Origin: Chiua virens
Lineage: Eukaryota > Basidiomycota > Agaricomycetes > Boletales > Boletaceae
NCBI GenBank assembly: GCA_019787685.1
Contig: JAHNUO010000014.1
Span: 620,001-684,000 of the forward strand
Direction of reading: 5' to 3'
DNA length: 64,000 nucleotides
This document shows, one piece after another, positions 54,325 to 64,000 of this stretch; positions within the stretch are counted from its first letter, which is position 1; every line of letters begins with the position of its first letter. A model generated the notes under the pieces. It was given only the letters and a program-made list of their open reading frames with translations. It was not told the DNA's origin and did no database searches. The position numbers were made by a program, and so were the translations under genes.

Positions 54325-55535
54325 CATCAGACTCGGATTGTTGGCACTGACATAACGATGTCGGACGCCATTCCTCCCTACCCAAAGATGACCTTCAAAC
54401 AAGAGTCAGATCAGATTGAAGTATGTCGAAATGTAACTGTAATCGCATTTCACAGCATCCCACCAGACTAAGCCAACTTGGCTCCTACACAGCTGTCAGG
54501 GTAAGTGCGAGGTTTAGGGAGTATTAGTAAGAAAATTGAAACACCGCCAACCTTAAGACAAGTACATGTTTTACGTGAGCGTCGACGAAGTTGGTTGTTG
54601 TGCTTTCAGGCCGCCGGCCGTGGGCCTTGAGTTTGCAAAACGAACTTCGGGTAAGGCCCAGATTTTTCCTTTCTATTCGTGGCCAACGGTTGAATATTAT
54701 GAATATTAAAGAGCTGAATGATTGTCTTGTTTGTTTGTTTTCTGGTACCGTCTGTTTGAGGGTGGCATGCCGAAGGTATCTTCAGCTTGACTCCGGTAGG
54801 TTTGTGTAAGAAATGCCAGAATTTGGAAAGAAAGAGCCTATCGTGGTTGGAGATGATCGATGATCTCCGAAGGAAGACCGTTTTTCCAATTGCAGTTACC
54901 AGTTGTCATTGGGCAGGATCCAACTTGAACAAAATCTGTGGCGTGTCACAGGGTCCCCGCGGAGTGGGAGATTACTGGCATCTTTGTCTTGTAGGATGCC
55001 AGTCACTGCTCCGCAAGATAGCTACAAACTGTACGTATGTAGGACGGTTATTCTTGTCCTATTGTCCCATCAATTTCAGTGAATCATTGCGCCGTTCACC
55101 CTCTCTTTTCCTACTGATATTGGCACTTTATGAGCGCCGTTCTGCATAGGCTGTGGCACGCGGGGTTCTAATTATAGGCCGTTTTCGGTTTCGAGCGTGG
55201 TCAGGTGAATGAGCCTGAGAGATTCCGAGTCAGGCTCAGCACAGCTAGTTCAGTATCTACATCGGCGAGCTTGCGCAATCCCCCAAGTAGTCAACACTTC
55301 ATCCCGGTTCTCATCCACCTTTCGAGTGCTTTCAACCCCATCAGTGACTGGCGGCAGCTGCATCTCTGACTCAAGGCGATCTTTCCCGCTGCTCAGCCTA
55401 CATCCACTCGCTATCTCAGCCTCAGACTCATCTGCTTCCCACTTAATACGGCTACTTCGTAAGTTCCAGCTTTCACCATTTTAAACATGTCTTGGTCATT
55501 CATCATCCTGGGCCATCCATCCATTCAGCTCTCCA
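54325..55535. other. Intergenic region before the 864-aa gene
   Basis: Short frames only. The last 300 bp before 55536 should hold the promoter; I see no clear TATA box. The frame 55209-55484 is Ser-rich and probably chance. Confidence 0.4.
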
Positions 55536-58192
55536 ATGTATACATTCTTCGAGTCTGAATCATGCCAGGTCTTTGCCTCCCCCAATACACCGGATGCACT
55601 CCCCGCGACTATCCTGCCCCGTCTCCTCCCTGGTAAATGGAGCGATGTTGTCAGAGACACGGGCGAGCTTCGTTGGATGTCTGCTCAATTTCCGCATATG
55701 CCATATGCTGTGCGACGTTCGCTGAGCGGAGTGCCACTCTTCTCGTGTCTCTACGAATTTGATGATGCTAAACACATCATTTACTTGAAGGGGGAGTTCA
55801 GCCTCCACTCAGATCTGCTTGAGAGGTGGGTTCAGCTGGAAACCTTCCTTACCCAAGTGTACTCGGCCCTCCCGGCTGGCGGTTCTAGCGTCGTGATGAG
55901 TCCTGTACCTTCCGATGCGGCCTACACGGTTTCGTGGAGTTCGAAGGAGGATGCTCTTCAGGCGGTGGAGCGTGCAATCGGCTCCTTCCGGAACCTTATA
56001 ACGCTCTGTGCCTGGCGGATGTCCTACTCCCGGAAGAGCGCCAGCGACCCCACTGGTGACCCCCTTTGGGTTCAAATTTTGCTCGGACGTGGGACTTCAC
56101 CGACCATGGTGGAGATGCTTCGAACCTCCCCCGTGGCTGAATTCTCTAAGGACAATCCACGAGCAGGGGCTGTGGTAGATGTGAAGGATGAAGATTCTTT
56201 GCCGTACATTCTCCCTATGGTCAATGCGCAGGTTCCCGTCTACATATTCTGGGGGACTTGGGATGGATGCCGTCGGTCAAACTTTAAACGTGTTTCTGAG
56301 AGGGTCGTCGATGCTGAGTGGATCAACAGATACTGCTACCCCTCCGAGGTAATTCTCAAGAGTGCCGTTGATGGATATGGTCGCCCCTCCACCTTCTCCA
56401 GTACCCCCCAACCCGGGCCCTCCAGCGTCGCCCCATTTGCACAGCAATCCCCTCCTACCCCCACTCTCGTTGCTCCGCGGCCTCACAAAGGCAGTGGCCA
56501 GAGGCGCGGGGAGACATGGCAAGAGTTTTTTGCTCGGCGGGCTGCGGGGCACTTGCAGATTATGAAGCGGGAACCACCCAAAGAAAAACAGAAGAGAGAT
56601 AAACGCATCCAGAACGCAAAAGCTGGCAGGGCTCCCGGGCGAAAAGGCGCCAATGTGTTCTATTGGGAAGAAGAAAATGGATTCCGAATCCGCACCCCCA
56701 TTGGTTTCAATAATTACACGGAGAGGTGGTCCGACTATCACGGCGCACAACGACGCTATGATCCTTTTGCTGATGAATGGGATTTGTGTACTGAGTTTGA
56801 TGCAACCGCTGAATCTGATTGTTTCGACGAAAGCGGTGATGAACACCCAGGACCTCCCCGAAAACCCGCAGTATCCCCCTCTGTGACATCTCAACGTCCA
56901 ACCTGTCCCAGTACTACGCCAGCAAATTTGTCCAGCGATCAGCTCATGCCGCGGGACACTCTCGATGGGCTCGGACCCTCTGCTAGAGATCCAGAATCCA
57001 CAAGTCAACTTCAGCCTGGGGTTGAGCCACCTGTTACGGATCAGCTAATGACATTGCAATCTCAGCCAGAGGTCGAGCCTCATGTTGTGGACCAGCAAAT
57101 GACGTTCCAATCTCAGACAGAGGTCGAGCCCCATGTTGTGGACCAGCAAATGACGTACCAACCTCAACCAGAGGTCGAGCCACCTGTTGGTGATCAGCCA
57201 ATGGCATGCGATCCTCAGCCGGTGGTCTACCCTCCATCCGACCCCCATCCATATCCACATAGCACTCTGGGCGGTGCACAATTCTCGTCGAGCAACACCC
57301 TGCCACCTGAGAAGCCCAAGTCAGTAACTAGTGTCCCTATGATCCAAGATTGCTCCGGCAACAAGAGCAGTGAAGACGAACCGATACCTTCCCGAGAGCC
57401 CATGACTACAGCCATGCTTGACGCAGCCCTCAAATTGTGGCTGAATACTTCGGGCCGCTCGGACTGGTTTCCTCTATTTCTTCATTGCGGGCCCTACAAC
57501 GATTCGTTGGATACCTTCTCTGTCAAGGTCAACGGGGAGGTTCATTATCTTTGGATTCCCAGCTCCTGCAAGGTTGCGTTCCGATTATTAAATCATGTCA
57601 TCTATTGCCTTTGGTATGCGTCGGTCGATGGGCGCCTACCAGAGAGGCTTCGGAAAAATGCTGGCCGTGCTGGGGAATTTGCGGATCGGCTGAGAGGGGC
57701 ATTCCTCGACGACGTCCTCAAGCACCGGTACGGTCCAAACATCAAGCCTCCAACAACGGAGCGCCCGCTTCCTCATGTCGAACCACTTCAATCCGACCAC
57801 CTCACTATATTCCTGGTGCTGATGTACAACAGGGACACCCCGGCTCCGCCAAAGGATGTCACTACCATTCCGGATAGTTGGGTATTGAATCCCGAAGAGT
57901 TTGGTAAGTACACAAACTTTGGGGTGAAATATTTACGCGGTCCTAACTTGAAGAATGGGTCCCAGATTGGCAGCTGTGGGCTTCCAAACAACCTACAAAT
58001 CAGCTTCTGTACGGCCCCTTCCCAGATGTGGGCTCAGAACAGTATGCAGAAGAGTGCAGCAATGCTGGGATCCCCTACACACCCTCTGTGGAAATCGACA
58101 GTGCCAGCTGGTTCCAGTTTGCCACTTCCCTCTTTTCCCAGTACCTGGAAATGCTACCACACCAGACTCTGCGGGACGCACACACAAGGTAG
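55536..58192 (+). CDS. Uncharacterised 864-aa protein with coding minisatellite
   Basis: ATG 55536, one intron at 57904-57965 (62 bp, GTAAGT, CTAAC branch site, CAG), end at TAG 58190-58192. Splicing replaces a nonsense-like tail with a clean one (WQLWASKQPTNQLLYGPFPD..., SWFQFATSLFSQYLEML). Conserved N-terminal text (FPHMPYAVRRSLSGVPLFSC, YEFDDAKHIIYLKGEFSL, QLETFLTQV), a GSGQRRGETWQEFFARR block near residue 320, a basic stretch, then YHGAQRRYDPFADEWDLC near residue 405. Four 17-aa repeats (QPEVEPHVVDQQMTFQS type) lie at 57012-57215. I recognise the family as widespread and multi-copy in agaricomycetes but know no function. No catalytic motif, signal peptide or membrane segment is apparent. 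Intact and CpG-rich. It may be a host gene or TE cargo. Confidence 0.82.
57012..57215 (+). repeat. 51-bp coding minisatellite, four units
   Basis: Four direct units of 51 bp (17 codons) with Q-x-x-V-E-P-x-V-x-D-Q-x-M-T/A as consensus, then a degenerate half unit. Length in codons keeps the frame, so copy number can vary without breaking the protein. Confidence 0.85.
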
Positions 58193-58540
58193 ATTTAGCG
58201 ATAATCTTGTCTTAATAAACCCTGGATTTATTTCCCAGCTTCAGACACATCCAATAATTATTGACTGCATTATCAGGTTCGTGGGGGGAGAGAAGGGATA
58301 CCCAATGTAGAAGGCAAAAGATTGGATCAATATTTACCGTAGGCCTAAATGTTCAGATATATGTATCACCAAACATCGAGATTAGTTTCCAGTTCTGTTG
58401 ATGGCCGAATTTGATGTTTTGCCTGCAGACCAGACGTGCATCAAATCTTAAACTTTGTGCGCAGGTTTCGTCTCGCCAAATACGTGAAACTAAATTGAAA
58501 GTATTTTTGCCCAAGAAACATGTGCTGAAACTTGAAATTT
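58193..58540. other. 3' flank of the 864-aa gene
   Basis: No frame of note. AATAAA-like TTAATAAACC near 58212-58221 may serve in polyadenylation. Confidence 0.4.
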
Positions 58541-58985
58541 AGTGGGCACATTTAGTATCCGTCGATATTTAGAGTTTCGTCGCCGTCTGTACAGGGGTCC
58601 AAATGGGAACTATGGTCAAGCATACGGAAATCTTTTATTCTTCGCGTAGTCTCTGAATCAACGTGGAACAAAAGTATGAAGCTTCGAGCGCGCCGAAACT
58701 CATCGCCTGGAGTTGGTGCCCGTGCAGAGCACAGCCAGCGGTGGGCCATTGATCAGCGACAAGGTCGAAGAAACTCTTTTTTCACGCAGTCTTCAGGCGC
58801 ACAGTTCGTGATTCGTGCTGTCCGATGATTCGATCTCTCCGCGATTCAATGTAACTCCGTATGTGCTTACCCAGATCATTTAGTATGTCAAAGCAATCGA
58901 TCTGACATGTACTCACCCCCGCTGGCCACCAGCTACCCGTCATGTAATATTGCAAGTGTGTAAACGCCGGATCGCACACTAGGTG
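58541..58985 (-). pseudogene. Unrecognised protein fragment, minus strand
   Basis: Two frames on the minus strand read as pieces of one protein: CDPAFTHLQYYMTGSWWPAG, a probable intron (GTGAGTACATG... near 58915), IRSYIESRRDRIIGQHESR and RLKTA; then FRRARSFILLFHVDSETTRR and IKDFRMLDHSSHLDPCTDGD. A stop separates them. The Trp/Tyr-rich opening looks like real protein. I do not know the family. It is convergent with the 864-aa gene. Confidence 0.4.
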
Positions 58986-59960
58986 AGAGGTAAGTAGCCT
59001 TGGTACAGCCTACAGGTATGCAGTGGCAGCAGCAGCGAAACTGCACGGGCATACCCGCTGAAGCGCTGGAGTCTCAGTGCTCACCCGCACCCGCACCCGG
59101 GAACGGGTGTGGGTTGATCCGCGGGTCGAGCCTGGATGGCCAGCAGAGAGGGCAGGGGGGAGATGACGAGGCTGGTGGGCCACTGCACACGACTGGTGAA
59201 ACGACACGCAGCGATGTTTCCGTCTCGCCGCCATCACGTCGTGGTGAGTTGGCATGGGTCCGGGGTAAATCAACATGCAGGGGAATATGGACAGGACGCA
59301 ACGATGATACGACAATGTGTCGCATCGTCGTTGCATCTTGTCGTTATTGGGCGACTTGGGTGATGTGGCACCAAGGATGGTGACTTGTGAGGTGAAGGAG
59401 GCGCGAGGTGGAGGAGTCGACAAACACGTTGATGTCGCGGCGCGTCGCGTGGTCCGTCCAGGGTGCATGAAGGGTGTGAGGTGTAGGAAGGCGTGAGAGG
59501 CGAGGTGTAGGACGACCGGCCAGTGGGTCAACGTTTCAACATTTGAACCCGATGTATTGACAATGTGACACGCGTCGCATTGTCGTGCCGTCACGGTCGT
59601 CGTGTCGCAGGTGGGTTGGCACAGGTGAATGACATGCAGAGGGGAGGAGACGAACGCAACATGTGGACGACACGACAACATGATGCGTCATCGTCACGTC
59701 GTGTCGTCCCCTCATTCTCGTTGTTGTACGTTATTGTCGGGAGCCAGTGAGCGCGGAAGGAGGACAAAGTAGAGGGCGAGGCATAGGACTTGGCGAGAGG
59801 GAGAAGTGTGGCGTGGCATAGGTGGGTGAGACGTTCCGAGTCGGTGGTACGACGGCGATTTAAAGGATGAAGGGAATAGGAGGGGCGAACACGTCCGAGT
59901 CGAGGTGGGACAAAAGCAGAGGCCTGGATGTTGACGTCACCGTCGGTCAGGCTAGCAACA
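58986..59960. repeat. GC-rich stretch with repeated palindromic modules
   Basis: A module of about 110 bp (GTCGTG...TTGGCA...CATGCAG...GACGCAAC followed by a palindrome) occurs at about 59230-59345 and again at about 59590-59710. The second palindrome, 59665-59709, is near-perfect over 45 bp, built of GGACGACACGAC and its complement. A shorter related one lies at about 59560-59612. Around them are G-rich minisatellite-like GGAGGCGAGGTG runs. No gene is seen; the long minus frame 59010-59681 follows composition only. Confidence 0.6.
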
Positions 59961-59999
59961 TATAGGAGAAAAACCAAAATGATAGCTTCAAGCGCCGTC

Positions 60000-60690
60000 A
60001 GTCGGAGTTGTTTTACATTTGGACGTCGGAGTCAGTGTGATTTACTAAATTCGGTATCTTGTTTCAACGATCTAGTTCGTCACGGTCAAGCCACACTTCT
60101 GATCGTCTTGATAGGGCAATCATCAAGAATTTCGGGCACAAGACGACGTGCAGTGGGAAACGTGCTATCTGCTGCGAGGCGAAATCCTGTGATTGTGGCG
60201 ATGTTGTGGTGATCATCCTACTGCGACACTAATGACTCACGAGCCTTTGCCCACCCCCAGTACAGCTCGATCGGATTCGACTCACAATGGAACTAGGGCA
60301 GAAACCAGCACTTGGGGCCTGCCTTCTCAATAATTATCTGAATAAGTGGTTTCTCGTCCTTGAAGTCCTGCTGATTTGCCAGCATTGTTCGCATGCAGCA
60401 GTCCGTCTGCCTTGAGTCAGCAATGCCACTGCTGCCACCATGACCATTGGCTAGCCACCACATTTGGCTCCTCACCTCCATATACCGCTGCCTGTGCTTC
60501 CCGTTGTGTCCGTTCTTGCGCTTCGCGAGACATCTTGCAGGTCTGGCACTCTCCCACGGCCTTCCCTTGATTCGCAGCTGCGCTCCTCCAGGATCCGATA
60601 CATCCCTTTCGGTTGTCCTCGAAGCTGGAAATCTTCTGTGCCCTGGCTCAAGATCCTGTGGAAAAAACCAGTGTTTGGTTCACCCCCAGA
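60000..60690 (-). pseudogene. DDE transposase C-terminal relic
   Basis: Minus-strand text: KGMYRILEERSC (about 60630), CQTCKMSREAQERTQREAQA, DCCMRTMLANQQDFKDEKPL, IQIIIEKAGPKCWFLP, a stop (TAG), FHCESNPIELYWGWAKA and, after a gap, TFPTARRLVPEILDDCPIKT. FHCE-NPIE-YWG is the last catalytic block of a Tc1-like DDE family common in agaricomycetes; the Glu is the third catalytic residue. Several stops make it dead. The N-terminal catalytic part is not seen. Confidence 0.72.
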
Positions 60691-60699
60691 AGTACTGGA

Positions 60700-60994
60700 T
60701 TGGGGTTATCGAGCGGTATGTGTGTCATGCATCCTTCGTAGGCTCCTCGTACCCGCAACAAACGAACAACACACCCACCCCAAACTACGACTATGCGCCA
60801 AACGACCATCGACTCCATACCCCAACGAGGGACGACATCAAACCCGCCGCCGCCTACCACCTTCCCCAACAACATATCCCCCCCCCCCTCCTCTCTCAAC
60901 CCCGACGCCCACCACCCTCCCAACCTCCCCCGCGCCACCAAACCCGCCAAAACCCACGCCCAGACAACAGACCTGACCCCCCCACCCCCTCCCA
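60700..60994 (+). other. Leader of LINE 2
   Basis: C-rich with poly-C and poly-Pro runs. Frames to 183 codons cross it from the relic on the left and have no LINE ORF1 signature. ORF1 of this LINE is missing or never present, so the copy may be 5'-truncated just before ORF2. Confidence 0.45.
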
Positions 60995-63900
60995 ATGAAT
61001 GACGCCCAAACGGAACCCACACGACTGAGGATATGGCAACAAAACCTTAACAAATCATTCACGGCCCAGCACTCACTACTGAACAACACCACCAACGAGG
61101 AATGGGACATAGTAGCTATACAAGAACCTTTCTTTAACACTTATGGAAACACACCCTCTAACCCACTTTTTCATGTAGTCTACCCAACCACCCGCTACAC
61201 CTCCGAAAAAAGATATCGCGCAGTCACTCTTATCTCCAAGAAAATGAGCACAAACGCCTGGACACAAATCCCCTTCCCATCCTCTGACGTAGTAGTCATA
61301 CAACTCACCGGATCCTTCGGAACCTGCACCATCTTCAACATCTACAACGACTGCAAAAACAACGACACCATTGAAGCAATTGAAACATTCCTGGAAAATA
61401 ATATCAGGCGAGTCCGTCAAAACGATGAGAGTCATATGATCTGGCTCGGCGACTTCAACAGACACCACCCACTATGGGAAGACGAGCGAAACCCCCACCT
61501 AATGACACAAACCTACCTCAACGCGGCTGAACCCCTCATCAAACTCATAGTCGAATATGGCATGATCGTCGCTCTACCCAAAGGAATGCCCACCCTACAG
61601 GCCCTAGCTACGAAAAACTGGACACGCCCGGACAACGTATTCTGCACAGACAATACAGCTGAGTCTATATTACATTGTTACACGGATCCATCGTCACGAG
61701 GACCACGCACAGACCACATACCAATTCTCACAATCCTTGACTTCAACGTCTCCCACGCCACACGAACACCCACCCGCAACTATAAAGATGTCGAATGGAA
61801 GGAATTCAACAAGACACTCCAGGCGCATCTGAGCGATATCCCAACTGACGTACCAATCATCTCTGAAGCTGACTTCCAACGCACAGCACAGCTAATCACC
61901 ACCGCCATCACTCTCACCATTGAAAACCACGTACCACACACGAACCCCTGCCCGCACTCCAAAAGATGGTGGACACGAGAACTACGCGACATGAGACGGG
62001 AAGTCAAGAAAATGGCAAAACGTTCGTACGAAATGAGGGAATACCCAGACCACCCCTCCCACGAAGAACATCGCCTACACCGCAACCGATATACCGAAGC
62101 CCTAAAAAGAACGAAAAAGGAACACTGGGAAAACTGGCTAGAAGAGCTCCAGGGAGAAGAAATTTGGATCGCTAACAAATATATCACCGCTGAGCCCTCC
62201 CAAATCAAAGCCTCACGTATACCCACACTAACTGTCAAGTGCCCAGACGGTACCACCACATCAGCGGAGACCAACGAACAAAAAAGCGAAGCACTAGCCT
62301 CCAGCTTCTTCCCGCCCCGCCCGACTACCTCCTCCGTACCACCAGACCCTATCTACCCAGACCCAGTTCCTAGCCTGGAACCGATAACCGAAGATCAGCT
62401 AACCCGAGCGATCAAGAAGCTGAGCCCGCTAAAGGCACCAGGACCCGATGGCATAAGAAACATCGTATTCAAGAAATGTCAAAAGACCCTAGTCCCCCAC
62501 CTGCTACGTCTCTTTCACGCCGTATTCCTCCTCAACACTTACTTTAGTCCCTGGAGGGACTTCACCACCGTCGTACTCCGAAAGCCAGGAAAACCAGACT
62601 ACACAGTCACGAAGGCATACCGTCCTATAGCCCTCCTAAACACCACCGGAAAACTCCTTACATCCATAGTGACTGACCAACTCTCCTTCCTACTCGAATC
62701 ACACCACCTCCTCCCCCCTACTCATTTTGGCGGACGACCAGGCCGATCCACAACCGACTCCCTCCACCTACTAGAAGCGACCATAAAGGACGCGTGGCGC
62801 ACCAAGAAAGTGGTATCCGTTCTCTTCCTAGACATCGAAGGAGCGTTCCCAAACGCGGTGACCGACATGCTACTACATAACATGCGCTCCCGGAAAATCC
62901 CAGAAGAACTGATACTATTCACACAACGTGTACTCACTGGTCGGCGCACCAGACTCTCGTTTGACGGTTTTACCTCTGATTGGATATCGATCACTAACGG
63001 AATTGGCCAGGGAGACCCACTATCGATGGTAATCTACATCATATATAACTCAGACCTCATCGACGTCGCGAAAGGAAACAAGGAGCTTGCCCTAGCCTTC
63101 GTGGACGACACAGCATTCATAGCAATAGGAGCCAACTTCACGGAAACCCACGCCATACTCAAAGAAATGCTTGAACGCCAAAAAGGAGGCTATGCTTGGT
63201 CGTCTGCCCACAACTCCAAATTCGAAACATCTAAATTCGCACTAATAGACTGCTCTAGGAACCGAAGCAAGGAACATCCTCCCCTCAAAACACGCAACAC
63301 AACCATCCACCCAGTCAAATCCCACAAATTCCTCGGAGTTATAGTTGACAACGAACTTAGATGGAACGACCATGCCAACTACGCAATCGGAAAAGGGGTG
63401 GCATATGTTGCTCAGCTACGTAGACTCTCCAGAACGACCAAGGGTCTCCCACTGACACTCATGCGTAAACTATACGTCTCAGTGGCTCTGCCTAAGATGC
63501 TATACGCAGTCGACGTGTGGTGCACCCCCCCATATCAAGGAAGCGCCGACGACACACCCCAAAACGGCTCGCTGCAGATTACGAAGAAACTCAACATGGT
63601 CCAGCGCACGGCCCTACTGGGAATCACGGGAGCTCTACGATCAACAGCAACAGACACACTAGAAGCCCATGCAAAACTTATGCCAATCCCCCAACGTATA
63701 CACAACCTATGCCACCGCGCTCTCTTACGCCTAGCAGCCACGCCACCCACCCATCCCATTCATAACAAACTAAAACGCGCCTCCAAAAGATTTGTCAGCC
63801 GACACCGCTCGTCCCTCCATTACCTCACCCAAACATTCAAACTATCCCCGGAAAATATAGAAACCATCCATCCTGCCCGGCGACCACCAGACGAATCCCA

Positions 63901-64000
63901 CCCCGCAAACATCCACATCGCCCCATCTAAGGACGAATCGATAGCTGAACATGACCGGATCAACACCGGGACCCGAATCTACACAGATGGCTCAGGAGTC
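60995..64000 (+). CDS. LINE 2 ORF2: APE endonuclease, RT, start of RNase H; partial
   Basis: From ATG 60995 the frame has no stop to the window end: 1002 codons, checked codon by codon. Endonuclease: LRIWQQNLNKS (residue 11), IQEPF, GDFNRHHPLWE at 152-162, RTDH with Asp240. RT: FLDIEGAF with Asp613, GIGQGDPLSMVIY, catalytic FVDD at 702-705. RNase H opens with YTDGSG at 996-1001, where the window ends. All catalytic residues seen are present, so this may be an active copy. It is a different lineage from the LINE at 42.4-48.5 kb (GDFNRHHP and FVDD instead of GDFNITE and YADD). It nicks target DNA and copies its RNA into it. Confidence 0.92.
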   Translation, partial: MNDAQTEPTRLRIWQQNLNKSFTAQHSLLNNTTNEEWDIVAIQEPFFNTYGNTPSNPLFHVVYPTTRYTSEKRYRAVTLISKKMSTNAWTQIPFPSSDVVVIQLTGSFGTCTIFNIYNDCKNNDTIEAIETFLENNIRRVRQNDESHMIWLGDFNRHHPLWEDERNPHLMTQTYLNAAEPLIKLIVEYGMIVALPKGMPTLQALATKNWTRPDNVFCTDNTAESILHCYTDPSSRGPRTDHIPILTILDFNVSHATRTPTRNYKDVEWKEFNKTLQAHLSDIPTDVPIISEADFQRTAQLITTAITLTIENHVPHTNPCPHSKRWWTRELRDMRREVKKMAKRSYEMREYPDHPSHEEHRLHRNRYTEALKRTKKEHWENWLEELQGEEIWIANKYITAEPSQIKASRIPTLTVKCPDGTTTSAETNEQKSEALASSFFPPRPTTSSVPPDPIYPDPVPSLEPITEDQLTRAIKKLSPLKAPGPDGIRNIVFKKCQKTLVPHLLRLFHAVFLLNTYFSPWRDFTTVVLRKPGKPDYTVTKAYRPIALLNTTGKLLTSIVTDQLSFLLESHHLLPPTHFGGRPGRSTTDSLHLLEATIKDAWRTKKVVSVLFLDIEGAFPNAVTDMLLHNMRSRKIPEELILFTQRVLTGRRTRLSFDGFTSDWISITNGIGQGDPLSMVIYIIYNSDLIDVAKGNKELALAFVDDTAFIAIGANFTETHAILKEMLERQKGGYAWSSAHNSKFETSKFALIDCSRNRSKEHPPLKTRNTTIHPVKSHKFLGVIVDNELRWNDHANYAIGKGVAYVAQLRRLSRTTKGLPLTLMRKLYVSVALPKMLYAVDVWCTPPYQGSADDTPQNGSLQITKKLNMVQRTALLGITGALRSTATDTLEAHAKLMPIPQRIHNLCHRALLRLAATPPTHPIHNKLKRASKRFVSRHRSSLHYLTQTFKLSPENIETIHPARRPPDESHPANIHIAPSKDESIAEHDRINTGTRIYTDGSGV

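Noticed and set aside
59010..59681. 223-codon minus-strand ORF
   Set aside because: It crosses the palindromic repeat modules; repeated phrases in the product come from the DNA repeats.

Overview
The window looks like a gene-poor, transposon-dense block from an agaricomycete (mushroom-forming basidiomycete) genome. The reasons are short GT-AG introns (about 40-62 bp), a KDZ transposase, a TNP2-like cut-and-paste transposon, an agaricomycete-type Helitron protein, Tad-like LINEs with APE endonuclease and RNase H, and chromodomain Ty3 retrotransposons. I see no housekeeping gene. The only ordinary-looking host gene (55.5-58.2 kb) belongs to an uncharacterised family I recognise only as recurrent in agaricomycetes.

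Layout. 1-6111: an intact-looking Ty3 chromovirus whose 5' LTR lies outside the window. It has two extra ORFs before gag, then gag, then pol in the -1 frame with a well-formed frameshift signal. 6112-14777: old, CpG-poor sequence holding a solo LTR, a PIF1 helicase relic, an integrase relic and a hairpin MITE. 14778-21968: a complete but dead second Ty3 element with two 0.9-kb LTRs and a short target duplication. A solo LTR (LTR-B) splits its RT from its RNase H, and a minisatellite occupies the place where integrase should be. About 22.5-27 kb: relics of a third LTR element and a broken minus-strand gene. 28348-40087: an 11.7-kb unit bounded by inverted repeats of about 1.1-1.2 kb. It carries a KDZ transposase and two uncharacterised genes, all on the minus strand. 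It was later hit by two solo LTRs (LTR-C and LTR-D) and a palindromic MITE whose arms contain tRNA-like sequence.

40.1 kb to the end is CpG-rich and younger: a truncated Helitron (OB-fold-like gene plus N-terminal part of the Rep/helicase protein), a 6-kb LINE on the minus strand with a missing 3' end, a solo-LTR-like repeat beside a pogo transposase relic, a 3,001-bp DNA transposon with perfect 38-bp TIRs and a 7-bp flanking repeat (51324-54324), the 864-aa uncharacterised gene, a palindrome-rich GC stretch, a DDE transposase relic, and a second LINE whose EN-RT ORF is open to the window end.

How the parts fit. The element order gives relative ages: KDZ unit and element 2 first, then solo LTRs B, C and D inside them, with the left Ty3 element and the TNP2-like element among the youngest. 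Nearly all premature stops I could inspect in the 14-38 kb block are TGA where the protein context calls for arginine. That is what CGA-to-TGA decay at methylated CpG would give, and it contrasts with the open ORFs in the CpG-rich parts. The most noteworthy candidates for new biology are the four-cistron Ty3 element with its frameshift hairpin, and the large KDZ unit with cargo.
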